Shown here: positions 1 through 9,325 of the stretch, piece after piece | Layout of the letters: every line of letters starts with the position of its first letter | How positions within the stretch are numbered: the first letter of the stretch is position 1 | NCBI RefSeq assembly: GCF_014863545.1 | Contig: NZ_CP062260.1 | Span: forward strand, 6,336,001-6,400,000 | Direction: 5' to 3' | Source: Paenibacillus sp. JNUCC32 | Lineage (GTDB): Bacteria; Bacillota; Bacilli; Paenibacillales; Paenibacillaceae | DNA: 64,000 nucleotides | Position numbers and translations under genes: made by a program | The notes under the pieces: generated by a model | Database searches by the model: none | The model's input: only the letters and a program-made list of their open reading frames with translations | What the model was told of the DNA's origin: nothing

Positions 1-124
1 TCAAAGTCAACGAGAGGGTTCGCTGATTTTGATTATGGTTAATCAACGTATAAGCAAGGCTCTGTGCGGACGTGTAAGATCACTATCCGTCTTAACGTTT
101 CAAACAGTGGAGGATGAACAGACC

Positions 125-586
125 ATGCGTAATATCTCTGATATTATCGAACAATACCTGAAGAGCATTTTGCAGGAAAGTCCGGAAGGAACCGTCGAAA
201 TTCAAAGGAACGATTTGGCGGAGCAATTTTCTTGCGTTCCTTCCCAGATCAATTACGTGATCAGCACTCGGTTCACGCTGGAGAAGGGCTTTCTTGTCGA
301 GAGCAAGCGCGGCGGGGGCGGATACATACGCATTCAGCGTATCGAGCTTCCCCAGCATACTGCACTCCAGCAGCACCTTCATCATACCATCGGCAGCATG
401 ATTGACCAGACGGTAGCGGAAGGCTTGATCTACCAGCTGGAGGAATCCCGGTTTTTGACGAAGCGGGAGGCCAGCCTGATGCGGGCCGCCGTTTCAAGGG
501 AATGCCTGAATGTGAAGCTTCCCTATCGGGATGAGCTGCGCGCAAGGATTATGAAGGCGATGCTGATTTCTTTATTAGGTAAGTGA
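125..586 (+). CDS. ctsR: CtsR, transcriptional repressor of class III heat-shock genes
   Basis: Represses clp genes by binding heptad direct repeats; heat and the arginine kinase McsB relieve repression. I start at ATG 125, which has GGAGG at 109-113 and gives 153 aa, the usual CtsR length, beginning MRNISDIIEQYLK. An upstream in-frame start at 29 would add a non-conserved extension without a good ribosome site. The N-terminal half carries the winged helix-turn-helix, including the glycine-rich wing around residues 57-63 (RGGGGYIR). First gene of ctsR-mcsA-mcsB-clpC, 24 nt before mcsA. Its promoter and operator lie mostly outside the window. Confidence 0.96.
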   Translation: MRNISDIIEQYLKSILQESPEGTVEIQRNDLAEQFSCVPSQINYVISTRFTLEKGFLVESKRGGGGYIRIQRIELPQHTALQQHLHHTIGSMIDQTVAEGLIYQLEESRFLTKREASLMRAAVSRECLNVKLPYRDELRARIMKAMLISLLGK

Positions 587-610
587 GTCTGTGTAAGGAG
601 GCATCGGAGT

Positions 611-1135
611 ATGTTATGCCAAGAATGCGGTAAACGGCCGGCGACACTTCATTTCACCAAAATTGTGAACGGGGAGAAAACGGAGTTTCATTTTTGTGAA
701 ACTTGTGCCCGCGAAAAAGGGGAATTGATCCCCGGTACGTCGAATGGTTTTTCTATACACAGTTTGCTGTCAGGCCTGCTGGATCTGGATCCTTCAGGCA
801 AGGGCCAGACCCCCGGTGCGAAAACGGCCCAGACGCTGCAATGCGAGGAATGCGGCATGACGTATTCCCAGTTCAGCAAGCTTGGCCGGTTCGGCTGCAG
901 CTCGTGTTATAAATATTTCTCGGATCGATTGGATCCGTTGTTCAAGCGAGTCCATGGGGGAACTTCTCATGTGGGCAAAGTGCCGAAGCGTACCGGCGGC
1001 CGGATTCAGATCAAACGCCGGATCGATGAGCTTAAAAAGGAGCTTCAAATGAGGATCCTGCAGGAGGAATTTGAAGCGGCTGCCGAGATCCGGGACCAAA
1101 TCCGCGAGCTGGAGCGTAACATTGCTCAGGGATAA
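611..1135 (+). CDS. mcsA: McsA, zinc-binding activator of the McsB arginine kinase
   Basis: McsA binds and activates McsB and helps sense thiol and metal stress upstream of CtsR. Four CxxC pairs are visible (C3/C6, C29/C32, C78/C81, C96/C99), consistent with two zinc-binding modules. A C-terminal UvrB/UvrC-type motif lies at about residues 130-172 (ELKKELQMRILQEEFEAAAE). The 174-aa length is close to other McsA proteins. The start ATG has AAGGAGG about 11 nt upstream. It sits second in the ctsR operon, 38 nt before mcsB, as in B. subtilis. Confidence 0.95.
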   Translation: MLCQECGKRPATLHFTKIVNGEKTEFHFCETCAREKGELIPGTSNGFSIHSLLSGLLDLDPSGKGQTPGAKTAQTLQCEECGMTYSQFSKLGRFGCSSCYKYFSDRLDPLFKRVHGGTSHVGKVPKRTGGRIQIKRRIDELKKELQMRILQEEFEAAAEIRDQIRELERNIAQG

Positions 1136-1173
1136 GATCGTTACATTTTGCACTTTAGTAGGAGGAATGCGTG

Positions 1174-2238
1174 ATGTCTAATCTCCGGTTTACCGATTCG
1201 GCGCTGAGCGAGTGGATGCGCGGAAACGGTCAGGATTCCGACATTGTCATCAGCACCCGCGTGAGGGTGGCGCGCAACCTGCAGCATCTTCCTTTCCCGC
1301 TGCTCGCAACGGATCAGCAGTCGGGAGAAGTGCTAGAGCGCCTGACCTATGTGTTAAAGGATAAGGAGGATTTGCAGGATTTCGGGCATTTGCATGTAAT
1401 TAAATTAAGTGAGATTGATGAGCTGGATAAGAAGGTTCTCGTCGAGAAGCATCTGATCAGTCCCAATCTGGCAAATGAATCCCGAAATGGTGCCGTCATC
1501 CTTACCGAAGATGAATCCGTCAGCATTATGATCAATGAAGAGGATCACTTGCGCATACAGTGTCTGTATCCCGGATTTCAGGTTCGGGAGGCATGGAGCC
1601 GCGCGACGGCGCTGGATGATATCTTCGAATCCGAGATCGATTATGCTTTTGATGACAAACGGGGTTACCTAACGAGCTGTCCGACCAATGTCGGCACCGG
1701 CCTTCGCGCTTCGGTCATGATGCATCTGCCCGCGCTCGTCATGACGCAGCAGATCAATCGGATTCTCTCGGCCGTATCGCAGGTAGGCTTGACCGTTAGA
1801 GGAATATACGGCGAGGGCAGCGAAGCTTTAGGCAACCTGTTTCAAATCTCGAATCAGATTACGCTCGGGCAAACCGAGTCGGAGATCATCGAGAATCTTC
1901 ACAGCGTGGCCCTGCAGATCATCGAGCACGAGAAGAATGCCAGGGCGCGGCTCCTTAGTGAATCCAAGCTCCGTATTACGGACCGGGTCATGCGTTCATA
2001 CGGCATCCTGTCCTATGCAGCGGTCATGGATTCCAAGGAAGCGGCTCAGCGCTTGTCCGATGTTCGGTTAGGCGTGGATCTCGGCCTGCTGGAAGGCCCT
2101 GAAATTCCGGTCATGAACGAGCTGAACGTGAAGACGCAGCCCGGATTTCTCCAGAAGACCTATGGAGAGGGCATGAATCCTTCCGAACGCGATATGTACA
2201 GGGCTAAGCTCATTCGGGAGACATTGGGCAACCGTTAA
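1174..2238 (+). CDS. mcsB: McsB, protein-arginine kinase
   Basis: Phosphorylates arginine residues, marking proteins for ClpCP degradation and inactivating CtsR. It belongs to the guanidino-kinase family: the N-terminal part contains the nucleotide-binding stretch STRVRVARNLQHLPFP at about residues 24-39, and NEEDHLRIQ follows near residue 117. I chose ATG 1174, with GGAGG at 1161-1165 and 8-nt spacing, giving 354 aa; the adjacent GTG 1171 is possible. A 119-nt gap with no clear terminator separates it from clpC, so co-transcription is expected. Confidence 0.95.
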   Translation: MSNLRFTDSALSEWMRGNGQDSDIVISTRVRVARNLQHLPFPLLATDQQSGEVLERLTYVLKDKEDLQDFGHLHVIKLSEIDELDKKVLVEKHLISPNLANESRNGAVILTEDESVSIMINEEDHLRIQCLYPGFQVREAWSRATALDDIFESEIDYAFDDKRGYLTSCPTNVGTGLRASVMMHLPALVMTQQINRILSAVSQVGLTVRGIYGEGSEALGNLFQISNQITLGQTESEIIENLHSVALQIIEHEKNARARLLSESKLRITDRVMRSYGILSYAAVMDSKEAAQRLSDVRLGVDLGLLEGPEIPVMNELNVKTQPGFLQKTYGEGMNPSERDMYRAKLIRETLGNR

Positions 2239-2357
2239 GAAGTCGTTAGTTATTATTTCTCGGTTTACAGTTGGATGACGGTATAAACGTCTTAGCCGGC
2301 GATACACCGAAATCCGCGAGGTTCAATATATTAATTGAAACGTGGAGGTGCAATACT

Positions 2358-4814
2358 ATGATGTTTGGCAGATTTACGGAACGCGCACAAAAGGTGCTTG
2401 CATTGGCTCAGGAAGAAGCGGTACGCCTGGGTCACAACAATATCGGCACAGAACATATCCTGCTTGGACTTATTCGTGAGGGAGACGGCATTGCAGCCAA
2501 AGCGCTGATCGGACTTGGACTTGGTCTTGAGAAAATCCAGGACGAAGTGGAGACATTAATCGGACGCGGACAGGAGCAGCCAACCAACATTGCTTACACG
2601 CCTAGAGCGAAAAAAGTGATTGAGCTCTCCATGGACGAAGCCCGTAAGCTTGGCCATACGTATGTGGGAACCGAGCATATTCTGCTGGGGTTGATTCGCG
2701 AGGGCGAAGGGGTTGCGGCACGCGTGCTGAACAACCTGGGCATCAGCCTGAACAAAGCCCGTCAACAGGTGCTGCAGCTGCTGGGCAGCAGCGAAGCGGT
2801 GTCTAGCCATCATGGCACGCCGCAGAACGTGAGCACGCCTACATTGGACAGTCTCGCTCGGGATCTGACCGCCATTGCCAAGGAAGGCAATCTGGATCCG
2901 GTCATTGGCCGCAGCAAAGAAATCGAGCGCGTGATTCAGGTGCTTAGCCGCCGGACCAAGAACAACCCGGTACTGATCGGTGAACCGGGAGTCGGTAAGA
3001 CGGCGATCGCGGAAGGCTTGGCACAGCGCATCATTAACAATGAAATTCCGGAGACGCTGCGCGACAAACGCGTGATGACGCTGGATATGGGCTCAGTCGT
3101 AGCAGGTACGAAATACCGCGGGGAGTTTGAGGACCGCCTGAAAAAAATCATGGATGAGATTCGTCAAGCCGGCAACATCATTCTGTTCATCGATGAGCTG
3201 CATACCTTGATCGGCGCAGGCGGAGCAGAAGGAGCCATCGACGCTTCCAACATCCTTAAGCCTTCATTGGCGCGAGGAGAGCTTCAGTGCATCGGGGCTA
3301 CCACGCTGGACGAATACCGCAAATACATTGAAAAAGACGCTGCACTTGAGCGCCGCTTCCAGCCGATCACGGTGGATCAACCGTCGCCGGAGGAAGCCAT
3401 TCAGATCCTGTACGGTCTGCGTGACCGTTACGAAGCGCATCACCGCGTGAAAATTACCGACGAAGCGATTGAACAGGCCGTGAAATTGTCCGACCGCTAC
3501 ATTACGGACCGTTTCCTGCCGGATAAAGCGATTGACCTGATTGACGAGGCCGGTTCGAAAGTTCGTCTTCATACGTATACCATACCGCCAAATCTGAAAG
3601 ATCAGGAAGCGCATCTGGAGGACATCCGCAAGGAGAAAGACGCAGCCGTCCAAAGCCAGGAATTCGAGAAAGCGGCAGCGCTGCGCGATACGGAGCAGAA
3701 GCTTCGCGAGGAGCTCGAAGTCACGAAGAACCAATGGAAAGAAAAACAAGGACGTACCGATTCCGAGGTAACGCCGGAGGACATCGCCGACGTTGTCGCC
3801 AACTGGACCGGTATTCCCGTCAATAAACTGAAGGAAGAAGAGACCGAGCGTCTTCTGAATCTGGAAGAAATCCTTCACAGCCGCGTAATCGGCCAAGAGG
3901 AAGCCGTCAAAGCCGTAAGCCGTGCGGTTCGCCGGGCACGCGCAGGACTGAAGGATCCGAAGCGCCCAATGGGCTCCTTCATCTTCCTGGGTCCTACCGG
4001 GGTAGGTAAAACCGAGCTGGCACGAGCTCTTGCCGAGGCCATGTTCGGAGATGAGAATGCGGTCGTGCGAATCGACATGTCCGAGTACATGGAGAAGCAT
4101 TCCACGTCGCGTCTCGTCGGAGCGCCTCCGGGATATGTCGGCTACGAGGAAGGCGGTCAGCTGACCGAGAAAGTGCGCCGCAAGCCGTATTCCGTTGTCC
4201 TCCTCGATGAAATCGAGAAGGCGCACCCTGAAGTATTCAATATCCTGCTTCAAGTGCTGGAAGACGGACGCCTGACCGATTCGAAGGGCCGCGTGGTGGA
4301 TTTCCGGAATACCCTGATCATCCTGACTTCCAACGTCGGGGCGGAAGCGATCAAGAAGAACTCCACGCTTGGATTTACCGCCGTGACGGATGCAGGCCGC
4401 GATTATAACAACATGAAAGGCAAAGTGATGGATGAGCTCAAGAAGAGCTTCCGTCCGGAGTTCTTGAACCGGATCGACGAGATCATCGTGTTCCACTCTC
4501 TGGAAGAGAAACACATTGCCGAAATCGTGACGCTGATGTCCGACGAGCTGCGTAAACGCCTGAAAGAATTCGAGGTGCATTTCGAACTCACGGACAAGGC
4601 GAAGGCCTTCATAGCGAAGGAAGGATACGATCCGGCCTTCGGTGCCCGTCCGCTGCGCCGGGCTATCCAGAAGCACATCGAGGATCGCCTTTCCGAGGAG
4701 CTGCTGAAAGGCAATGTGGCCAAGGGCGACTCGCTTGTCATCGATGAAGCGAACGGCGAACTGGTTGTGAACAAGAGTGAAGGTGTAACGGCCGCATCGG
4801 CCGAAACGGAATAA
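2358..4814 (+). CDS. clpC: ClpC, AAA+ unfoldase of the ClpCP protease
   Basis: Hsp100 ATPase that unfolds substrates, including arginine-phosphorylated proteins and McsB-targeted CtsR, and feeds them to ClpP. Features in order: duplicated Clp-N repeats (residues 1-145, each with a [13 protein letters not shown] segment), first AAA domain with Walker A GEPGVGKT at 208-215, a UVR-containing middle domain near 415-460, and second AAA domain with Walker A GPTGVGKT at about 545-552, then the C-terminal D2-small domain. Start ATG 2358 follows GGAGGTG and matches the B. subtilis start [11 protein letters not shown]. At 818 aa it is slightly longer than B. subtilis ClpC because of a longer acidic tail. 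Confidence 0.97.
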   Translation: MMFGRFTERAQKVLALAQEEAVRLGHNNIGTEHILLGLIREGDGIAAKALIGLGLGLEKIQDEVETLIGRGQEQPTNIAYTPRAKKVIELSMDEARKLGHTYVGTEHILLGLIREGEGVAARVLNNLGISLNKARQQVLQLLGSSEAVSSHHGTPQNVSTPTLDSLARDLTAIAKEGNLDPVIGRSKEIERVIQVLSRRTKNNPVLIGEPGVGKTAIAEGLAQRIINNEIPETLRDKRVMTLDMGSVVAGTKYRGEFEDRLKKIMDEIRQAGNIILFIDELHTLIGAGGAEGAIDASNILKPSLARGELQCIGATTLDEYRKYIEKDAALERRFQPITVDQPSPEEAIQILYGLRDRYEAHHRVKITDEAIEQAVKLSDRYITDRFLPDKAIDLIDEAGSKVRLHTYTIPPNLKDQEAHLEDIRKEKDAAVQSQEFEKAAALRDTEQKLREELEVTKNQWKEKQGRTDSEVTPEDIADVVANWTGIPVNKLKEEETERLLNLEEILHSRVIGQEEAVKAVSRAVRRARAGLKDPKRPMGSFIFLGPTGVGKTELARALAEAMFGDENAVVRIDMSEYMEKHSTSRLVGAPPGYVGYEEGGQLTEKVRRKPYSVVLLDEIEKAHPEVFNILLQVLEDGRLTDSKGRVVDFRNTLIILTSNVGAEAIKKNSTLGFTAVTDAGRDYNNMKGKVMDELKKSFRPEFLNRIDEIIVFHSLEEKHIAEIVTLMSDELRKRLKEFEVHFELTDKAKAFIAKEGYDPAFGARPLRRAIQKHIEDRLSEELLKGNVAKGDSLVIDEANGELVVNKSEGVTAASAETE

Positions 4815-4828
4815 GATAAATAACATCA

Positions 4829-4859
4829 CCCCGCTGGAGTCAAATCCGGCGGGGTTTTT
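4829..4859 (+). terminator. Intrinsic terminator of the ctsR-clpC operon
   Basis: A 10-bp stem CCCCGCTGGA / TCCGGCGGGG (one G-T wobble), a 6-nt loop GTCAAA and five Ts, starting 14 nt after the clpC stop. This separates the heat-shock operon from radA. Confidence 0.9.
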
Positions 4860-4970
4860 GATTTAAATGTTAACGGAAGATGAAGGCTTTGTATGGGCAG
4901 ATACATGGATGCTTAGAGGTTATATGGATGAATGGCATATTACGAAAACAGATCCCTCATGTATCAACCC

Positions 4971-5075
4971 AGCGGAGAGGAAGGAATCGTTCTGAAGAAG
5001 CGACAGCGGTCGCCTTTAAATTGATTTCGATTCCAGTTCCCTGGTTTTAACAGCGATCGCAAGAACGATCCGGCA
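4971..5075. repeat. Structured dispersed repeat, copy A (candidate ncRNA or REP-like element)
   Basis: Non-coding element in the clpC-radA gap that shares sequence and fold with 13335-13453. Both begin AGCGGAGAGGA. Outer helix P1 pairs 4983-4993 with 5062-5071 (ATCGTTCT with AGAACGAT, then GG with CC, with one bulged A at 4985). Hairpin P2 is GCGAC-AGCG-GTCGC at 5000-5013. A short third hairpin CCAG-TTCC-CTGG lies at 5033-5044, followed by the shared single-stranded AACAGCGATCG (5049-5059). Strand and transcription are unknown. Nothing gene-like is present in 4860-5280; a weak promoter-like pair TTTACG-18-TAAACT lies at 5181-5210 ahead of radA. Confidence 0.75.
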
Positions 5076-5280
5076 GCGAAGCGAACGCGGTTTTTCAGCA
5101 GCAATTAACGCATGTTCACCCCCTGCTCCTTCAAATTTGAAACAAATCCATTTCATCCCGCGTAAAGTTTCCAATTAACCTTTACGTTGAATTATAAGAA
5201 ATGGTAAACTTTGAGTAATGCCTGATTTTGCAGGGTTTTACGGAATCCGACAAATGATGCGCGACATAAAGGAGACTCAC

Positions 5281-6648
5281 ATGGCAAAAACTAAGACGAA
5301 ATTTTTCTGTACCGAATGCGGCTATGAAGCGCCCAAATGGTTCGGAAAATGTCCGGGCTGCCAATCATGGAATTCCATGGTAGAGGAGACCGAGACGGTA
5401 ATCAAGACCCAGGGGATGAATTCCCCTCTTTTTCATAGTAAAGAAAAACCCCTTTCCATCATAAATATAGAAAGCGGTAAAGAACCCAGAATCCAGACGG
5501 GCATTGCGGAATTGAACCGGGTGCTCGGGGGCGGGCTGGTCCCGGGCTCGCTCGTGCTAGTCGGCGGCGATCCCGGCATCGGGAAATCCACGCTCCTGCT
5601 TCAAGCCTCCAACCGACTGGCCCAGAACGGCATTCGCGTTCTGTACATTTCCGGTGAGGAATCCGTGCGCCAGACCAAACTGCGCGCTGACCGGCTCGGG
5701 GCGCTGTCCCCGGAGCTTTTTGTCCTCTGCGAAACCAATCTGGAATCGATCGAGGAAGCCATTGAGAACGTACAGCCTGGCTTCGTTGTCATCGACTCCA
5801 TTCAGACGGTGTACTTGCCTGAGGTAACCAGCGCGCCGGGCAGCGTATCCCAGGTTCGGGAATGCACGGCCCGCTTTATGCGGCTGGCGAAGGTGAAAGG
5901 CATCGCGACCGTCCTTGTCGGACATGTGACAAAAGAAGGCGCCATTGCAGGTCCAAGGATGCTGGAGCACATGGTGGATTGTGTGCTTTATTTTGAAGGA
6001 GAGCGTCATCATACTTACCGCTTGCTTCGCGCGGTGAAGAATCGTTTCGGTTCGACGAATGAGATTGGCATTTTTGAGATGGGTGAGGATGGGCTTCGGG
6101 AAGTCGGGAATCCATCGGAGCTCTTTTTATCCGAACGGCCTTTGGGCGTAGCGGGTTCGACCGTAGTTGCAAGCATGGAGGGTACGCGCCCGGTTCTTGT
6201 AGAGCTGCAGGCGCTCATCTCCACGACGCACTTCCCGTCACCGCGCCGGATGGGCACAGGGGTGGACCATCACCGCATGAACCTGATCATTGCCGTGCTG
6301 GAGAAACGGATGGGGATGTACCTGCAAACCCAAGACGCCTACCTGAACGTAGCGGGCGGCGTGAAGCTCGATGAACCTGCGGTGGATCTGGCCATTGCGG
6401 TCAGCATCGCATCCAGCTTCCGCGACATACCGACCAAGCCGTACGACGTTATTTTTGGCGAGGTGGGGCTGACCGGCGAGGTTCGCGCCGTTTCAAGAGC
6501 GGAGCAGAGGGTAAGAGAAGCCGAGAAGCTGGGTTTTAAGCGGGTTCTCATGCCGGAGAAGAGTTTGAAGGGATGGAAGCATCCGAAAGGAATACAAATT
6601 ATCGGAGTCAACACCGTTGCAGATGCATTAGCGGTTGCGTTAGATTAG
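5281..6648 (+). CDS. radA: RadA/Sms, DNA branch-migration and repair ATPase
   Basis: RecA-like helicase that processes recombination intermediates. Visible: N-terminal zinc finger with C10, C13, C24 and C27; Walker [10 protein letters not shown] at 96-104; the RadA-specific KNRFG motif near residue 253; and a C-terminal Lon-protease-like domain. I start at ATG 5281, preceded by AAAGGAG, which gives 455 aa and the conserved start [10 protein letters not shown]. An ATG at 5218 would add an unconserved extension. Followed 13 nt later by disA, the same pairing as in B. subtilis, where RadA and DisA act together at DNA lesions. Confidence 0.96.
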   Translation: MAKTKTKFFCTECGYEAPKWFGKCPGCQSWNSMVEETETVIKTQGMNSPLFHSKEKPLSIINIESGKEPRIQTGIAELNRVLGGGLVPGSLVLVGGDPGIGKSTLLLQASNRLAQNGIRVLYISGEESVRQTKLRADRLGALSPELFVLCETNLESIEEAIENVQPGFVVIDSIQTVYLPEVTSAPGSVSQVRECTARFMRLAKVKGIATVLVGHVTKEGAIAGPRMLEHMVDCVLYFEGERHHTYRLLRAVKNRFGSTNEIGIFEMGEDGLREVGNPSELFLSERPLGVAGSTVVASMEGTRPVLVELQALISTTHFPSPRRMGTGVDHHRMNLIIAVLEKRMGMYLQTQDAYLNVAGGVKLDEPAVDLAIAVSIASSFRDIPTKPYDVIFGEVGLTGEVRAVSRAEQRVREAEKLGFKRVLMPEKSLKGWKHPKGIQIIGVNTVADALAVALD

Positions 6649-6661
6649 GGGGCATACGAAG

Positions 6662-7738
6662 GTGAAAGAAACGAGCCAACTGGACAAAATGAATGATTTG
6701 CTGAAGCTGGTAGCACCGGGAACGCCGTTTCGCGACGGACTGGAGAACGTGCTGCGGGCGAAGACGGGCGCCCTGATCGTTGTAGGCTACAGCCCGGAGG
6801 TAATGGAAGTTGTCGACGGCGGCTTCTCCATTAACTGCGATTTTTCGCCAAACTATTTATACGAGCTCGCTAAGATGGACGGCGCCATCATCTTGAGTGA
6901 AGACTTAAAACGAATCTTATATGCGAATACCCAGCTGATCCCGGATTCCTCGATCTCTTCCATCGAGACAGGGATACGGCACAGAACGGCGGAGCGGGTG
7001 GCGAAGCAGACGGGCAAGCTGGTGGTGTCCATCTCGCAGCGCCGCAACATTATTACGCTGTACCAAGGCTCGCTGCGGTATGCATTGAAGGAAATCGGCG
7101 TCATCTTAACCAAGGCGAATCAGGCCATACAGACGCTGGAGCGATACCGCGTGGTGCTTAACCAATCGCTGACCAACCTCTCGGCATCCGAATTCGAAGA
7201 GCTGGTCACCATCCCGGAAGTCGTGAACGTCATACAGCGGGTCGAGATGGTGCTCCGCATCAAGAAGGAGATCAAGCGCTATATCAACGAGCTCGGCAAC
7301 GAAGGCCGACTGATCAGCATGCAGATGGATGAGCTTGTGAGCAATATGGAGGAGGAGGCTTGGCTGCTGTATGCAGACTATGCCCGGGAGTACAGCGAGG
7401 AGAAGATCCGCGAGATCATTCTCGCGCTCAAGCGTTCAACGGATGAGGAGCTGCTGGACATTCACCATATCGTACGGCTTCTTGGATACCCGGCTTCCGC
7501 CGCTGCTTCGGAGGAAGAAATACTGCCGCGCGGTTACCGGATTTTGAACAAAATCCCGCGCCTTCCGAATGTGATCATCCGCAACCTGGTGGACCAGTTC
7601 CATGACTTATCCAGCATTATGACCGCTTCCATCCATGAGCTGGATGAAGTAGACGGGATCGGCGAGGTTCGGGCACGCACCATCAAAGAAGGCTTGAAAC
7701 GCTTGCAGGAACAAGTATTCATTGACAGACAAATCTAA
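6662..7738 (+). CDS. disA: DisA, DNA-integrity-scanning diadenylate cyclase
   Basis: Makes cyclic di-AMP from two ATP and stops when the octamer meets branched DNA, linking genome integrity to sporulation. The N-terminal DAC domain has the catalytic DGA at 73-75 and RHRTA at 106-110. A helical linker is followed by a C-terminal helix-hairpin-helix DNA-binding region (about 300-350, including [12 protein letters not shown]). The start is GTG 6662 with a weak AAGG/GGGGG ribosome site; at 358 aa it is full length. It is tightly coupled to radA (13-nt gap). Confidence 0.96.
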   Translation: MKETSQLDKMNDLLKLVAPGTPFRDGLENVLRAKTGALIVVGYSPEVMEVVDGGFSINCDFSPNYLYELAKMDGAIILSEDLKRILYANTQLIPDSSISSIETGIRHRTAERVAKQTGKLVVSISQRRNIITLYQGSLRYALKEIGVILTKANQAIQTLERYRVVLNQSLTNLSASEFEELVTIPEVVNVIQRVEMVLRIKKEIKRYINELGNEGRLISMQMDELVSNMEEEAWLLYADYAREYSEEKIREIILALKRSTDEELLDIHHIVRLLGYPASAAASEEEILPRGYRILNKIPRLPNVIIRNLVDQFHDLSSIMTASIHELDEVDGIGEVRARTIKEGLKRLQEQVFIDRQI

Positions 7739-7787
7739 AAGCCCTACAATCGATGTTCGAACGTACATGAACGAGGTGAATATAAAA

Positions 7788-8522
7788 ATGACGAAATCAA
7801 TTCCGAACATGTTTACTTTAGGTAATCTGTTTCTCGGAATGATTGGTATCATCTTGGCGACGGAAGGTCGAACGAGTATGGCTGCCATTATGATTATCAT
7901 TGCCATGCTCCTTGACGGACTGGATGGTCGGGTAGCTCGGGCCTTGAATGCCCAAAGCGAATTCGGCAAGGAACTTGACTCCTTGTCCGATGTGATTTCA
8001 TTTGGCGTAGCACCGGCACTTATTATGTATACCGTAGCGTTTACGGATATTAATACCGCATTGGCTTGGACAGTGACCGCCATATTTCCGATGTGCGGCG
8101 CACTGCGGCTTGCAAGATTCAATGTTCGTCCGGGCATCCCGGGATATTTTATCGGCCTGCCGATCCCCGCAGCGGGAGGCGTGCTCGCCACCCTGGCGTT
8201 GTTCCATGAAGAGATTACAGCACCTTATATGATTTTTGCCGTACTATTGCTTTCTTACCTCATGGTTAGCTCAGTCAAGTACCCGAATTTCAAAAAGATC
8301 GGCATTCCGAAAACAGCGATTAAATTTACGCCTTTGGTCATCATTGGCGCCGTGATGGTAGCCGTGTTCTTTCCGGAGCAGACCTCCATGCTGATCTTCG
8401 TGCCTTTGGTGTTGTATGCTGGTTACGGCTTGAAGCAGAATTTCCGCAGGCTTAACCGTAAAAACCGTCGCAAAAAAGATGACCGCAATTCCGATGAAGC
8501 CTATCAGTCTTCGGACCGGTAA
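7788..8522 (+). CDS. pssA: CDP-diacylglycerol--serine O-phosphatidyltransferase
   Basis: Integral membrane enzyme expected to condense CDP-diacylglycerol and L-serine into phosphatidylserine, the precursor of phosphatidylethanolamine. The CDP-alcohol phosphatidyltransferase signature is intact: D43, D46, G47, A50, R51, G60, D64 and D68 (within DGLDGRVARALN and GKELDSLSD). Several hydrophobic segments follow, with a basic tail (RRLNRKNRRKK). I start at ATG 7788, behind GAGGTGA with 8-nt spacing, giving 244 aa. Upstream in-frame starts (TTG 7722) overlap disA and lack a good ribosome site. Substrate specificity for serine is inferred from the PssA-like sequence. Confidence 0.88.
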   Translation: MTKSIPNMFTLGNLFLGMIGIILATEGRTSMAAIMIIIAMLLDGLDGRVARALNAQSEFGKELDSLSDVISFGVAPALIMYTVAFTDINTALAWTVTAIFPMCGALRLARFNVRPGIPGYFIGLPIPAAGGVLATLALFHEEITAPYMIFAVLLLSYLMVSSVKYPNFKKIGIPKTAIKFTPLVIIGAVMVAVFFPEQTSMLIFVPLVLYAGYGLKQNFRRLNRKNRRKKDDRNSDEAYQSSDR

Positions 8523-8546
8523 ACGGATGCAAGGACATATATCCAA

Positions 8547-8597
8547 ATAAAAAGCATTTATTTCCCTGCGAGGAGCAGCGAGATAAATGCTTTTTTT
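8547..8597. terminator. Bidirectional intrinsic terminator between pssA and the minus-strand gene
   Basis: A long stem pairs AAAGCATTTAT (near 8551) with ATAAATGCTTT (near 8583), with inner CTGC/GCAG pairing and T runs on both strands. It fits termination of pssA from the left and of the MazG-like gene from the right. Confidence 0.85.
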
Positions 8598-8649
8598 GTA
8601 TGCATGGAGCACCTTGCCGTTAAGGTCCGTTTCGGTATGTAAGCGGCTT

Positions 8650-9045
8650 TTACGACAGGTTGAAGAGACCCAATGTGGAGCATTTCTGCGACTCCTTGAC
8701 AACAACCTCATCCAGTTGAATGTCCAGAAGATTCGCAAGGGCAGACATATAAAATAGGTTGCGGCCAAGCTCGGTGCTTACCGCTTCGCGGCAATTCTCA
8801 CACAGATGGCCTTCGACGTGCGTGCCTGCCAATTCCCGGGCTGATTCGAGATCAGCGCCGATATCGAAGGTTTGCTTCGTGGCGTGGAGCTCGATGCATC
8901 CGCATTCTGTGATGGCCTTGGTGACGGCCCGGTTGACTGAAGCATTGCTTTGACCATTTTTAGACAGAACATCCAAGAGACTGCGGTGACGGAGCAACAA
9001 TTCGGAAACTTGGTCCTGAAAAGCCTGTAAACTAGGAGCGCTCAT
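8650..9045 (-). CDS. Cysteine-containing MazG-like protein of unknown function
   Basis: I do not know its function. The 131-aa protein starts at ATG 9045 behind GAGGTGG. Its second half (ELGRNLFYMSALANLLDI, residues about 92-109) resembles the last helices of MazG-type nucleotide pyrophosphohydrolases, where ELGD is typical; here the metal-binding Asp is replaced by Arg, so classic catalysis looks lost. There are five Cys: C48 and C50 (ECGC), C82 and C85 (HLCENC) and C122, which could bind a metal. I loosely associate similar Paenibacillus proteins with a DUF1573 label, from memory only. It is alone on the minus strand between pssA and yacL. Confidence 0.8.
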   Translation of the reverse strand: MSAPSLQAFQDQVSELLLRHRSLLDVLSKNGQSNASVNRAVTKAITECGCIELHATKQTFDIGADLESARELAGTHVEGHLCENCREAVSTELGRNLFYMSALANLLDIQLDEVVVKESQKCSTLGLFNLS

Positions 9046-9325
9046 TTATACATCCACCTCGATATTATGAATTGAGTTCATTATATTCCACTACTTCAGC
9101 CGATTTCAACCAGTTTCAGGCGTGTAAAGGCGGTCAATTCCAGTTTTGAGGTCGATGTCAGTATACGTCAAAGCCTGATGGGTGTAGGTAAAAACAGGCA
9201 GGTCATCCCATCCGGAAACTTTATAAGAAAAACTTCAATCGGCACGATTACGACTTTGCAAATTGGACCATACTGGAAATAGAAGCCAAGATTATCAGGT
9301 ATAAAAAGGAGGTGTGCGGAAGCTC

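Noticed and set aside
1..46. CtsR operator at the window start
   Set aside because: TCAAAGTCAA at 1-10 resembles part of a CtsR heptad, but the spacing of a full direct repeat is not present in the visible bases. The TTGATT...AATCAA palindrome at 29-46 is not a CtsR site.
9046..9325. Promoter for yacL
   Set aside because: TTGCAA at 9256 and TTGGAC at 9263 have no matching -10 at 16-18 nt, so no call was made.
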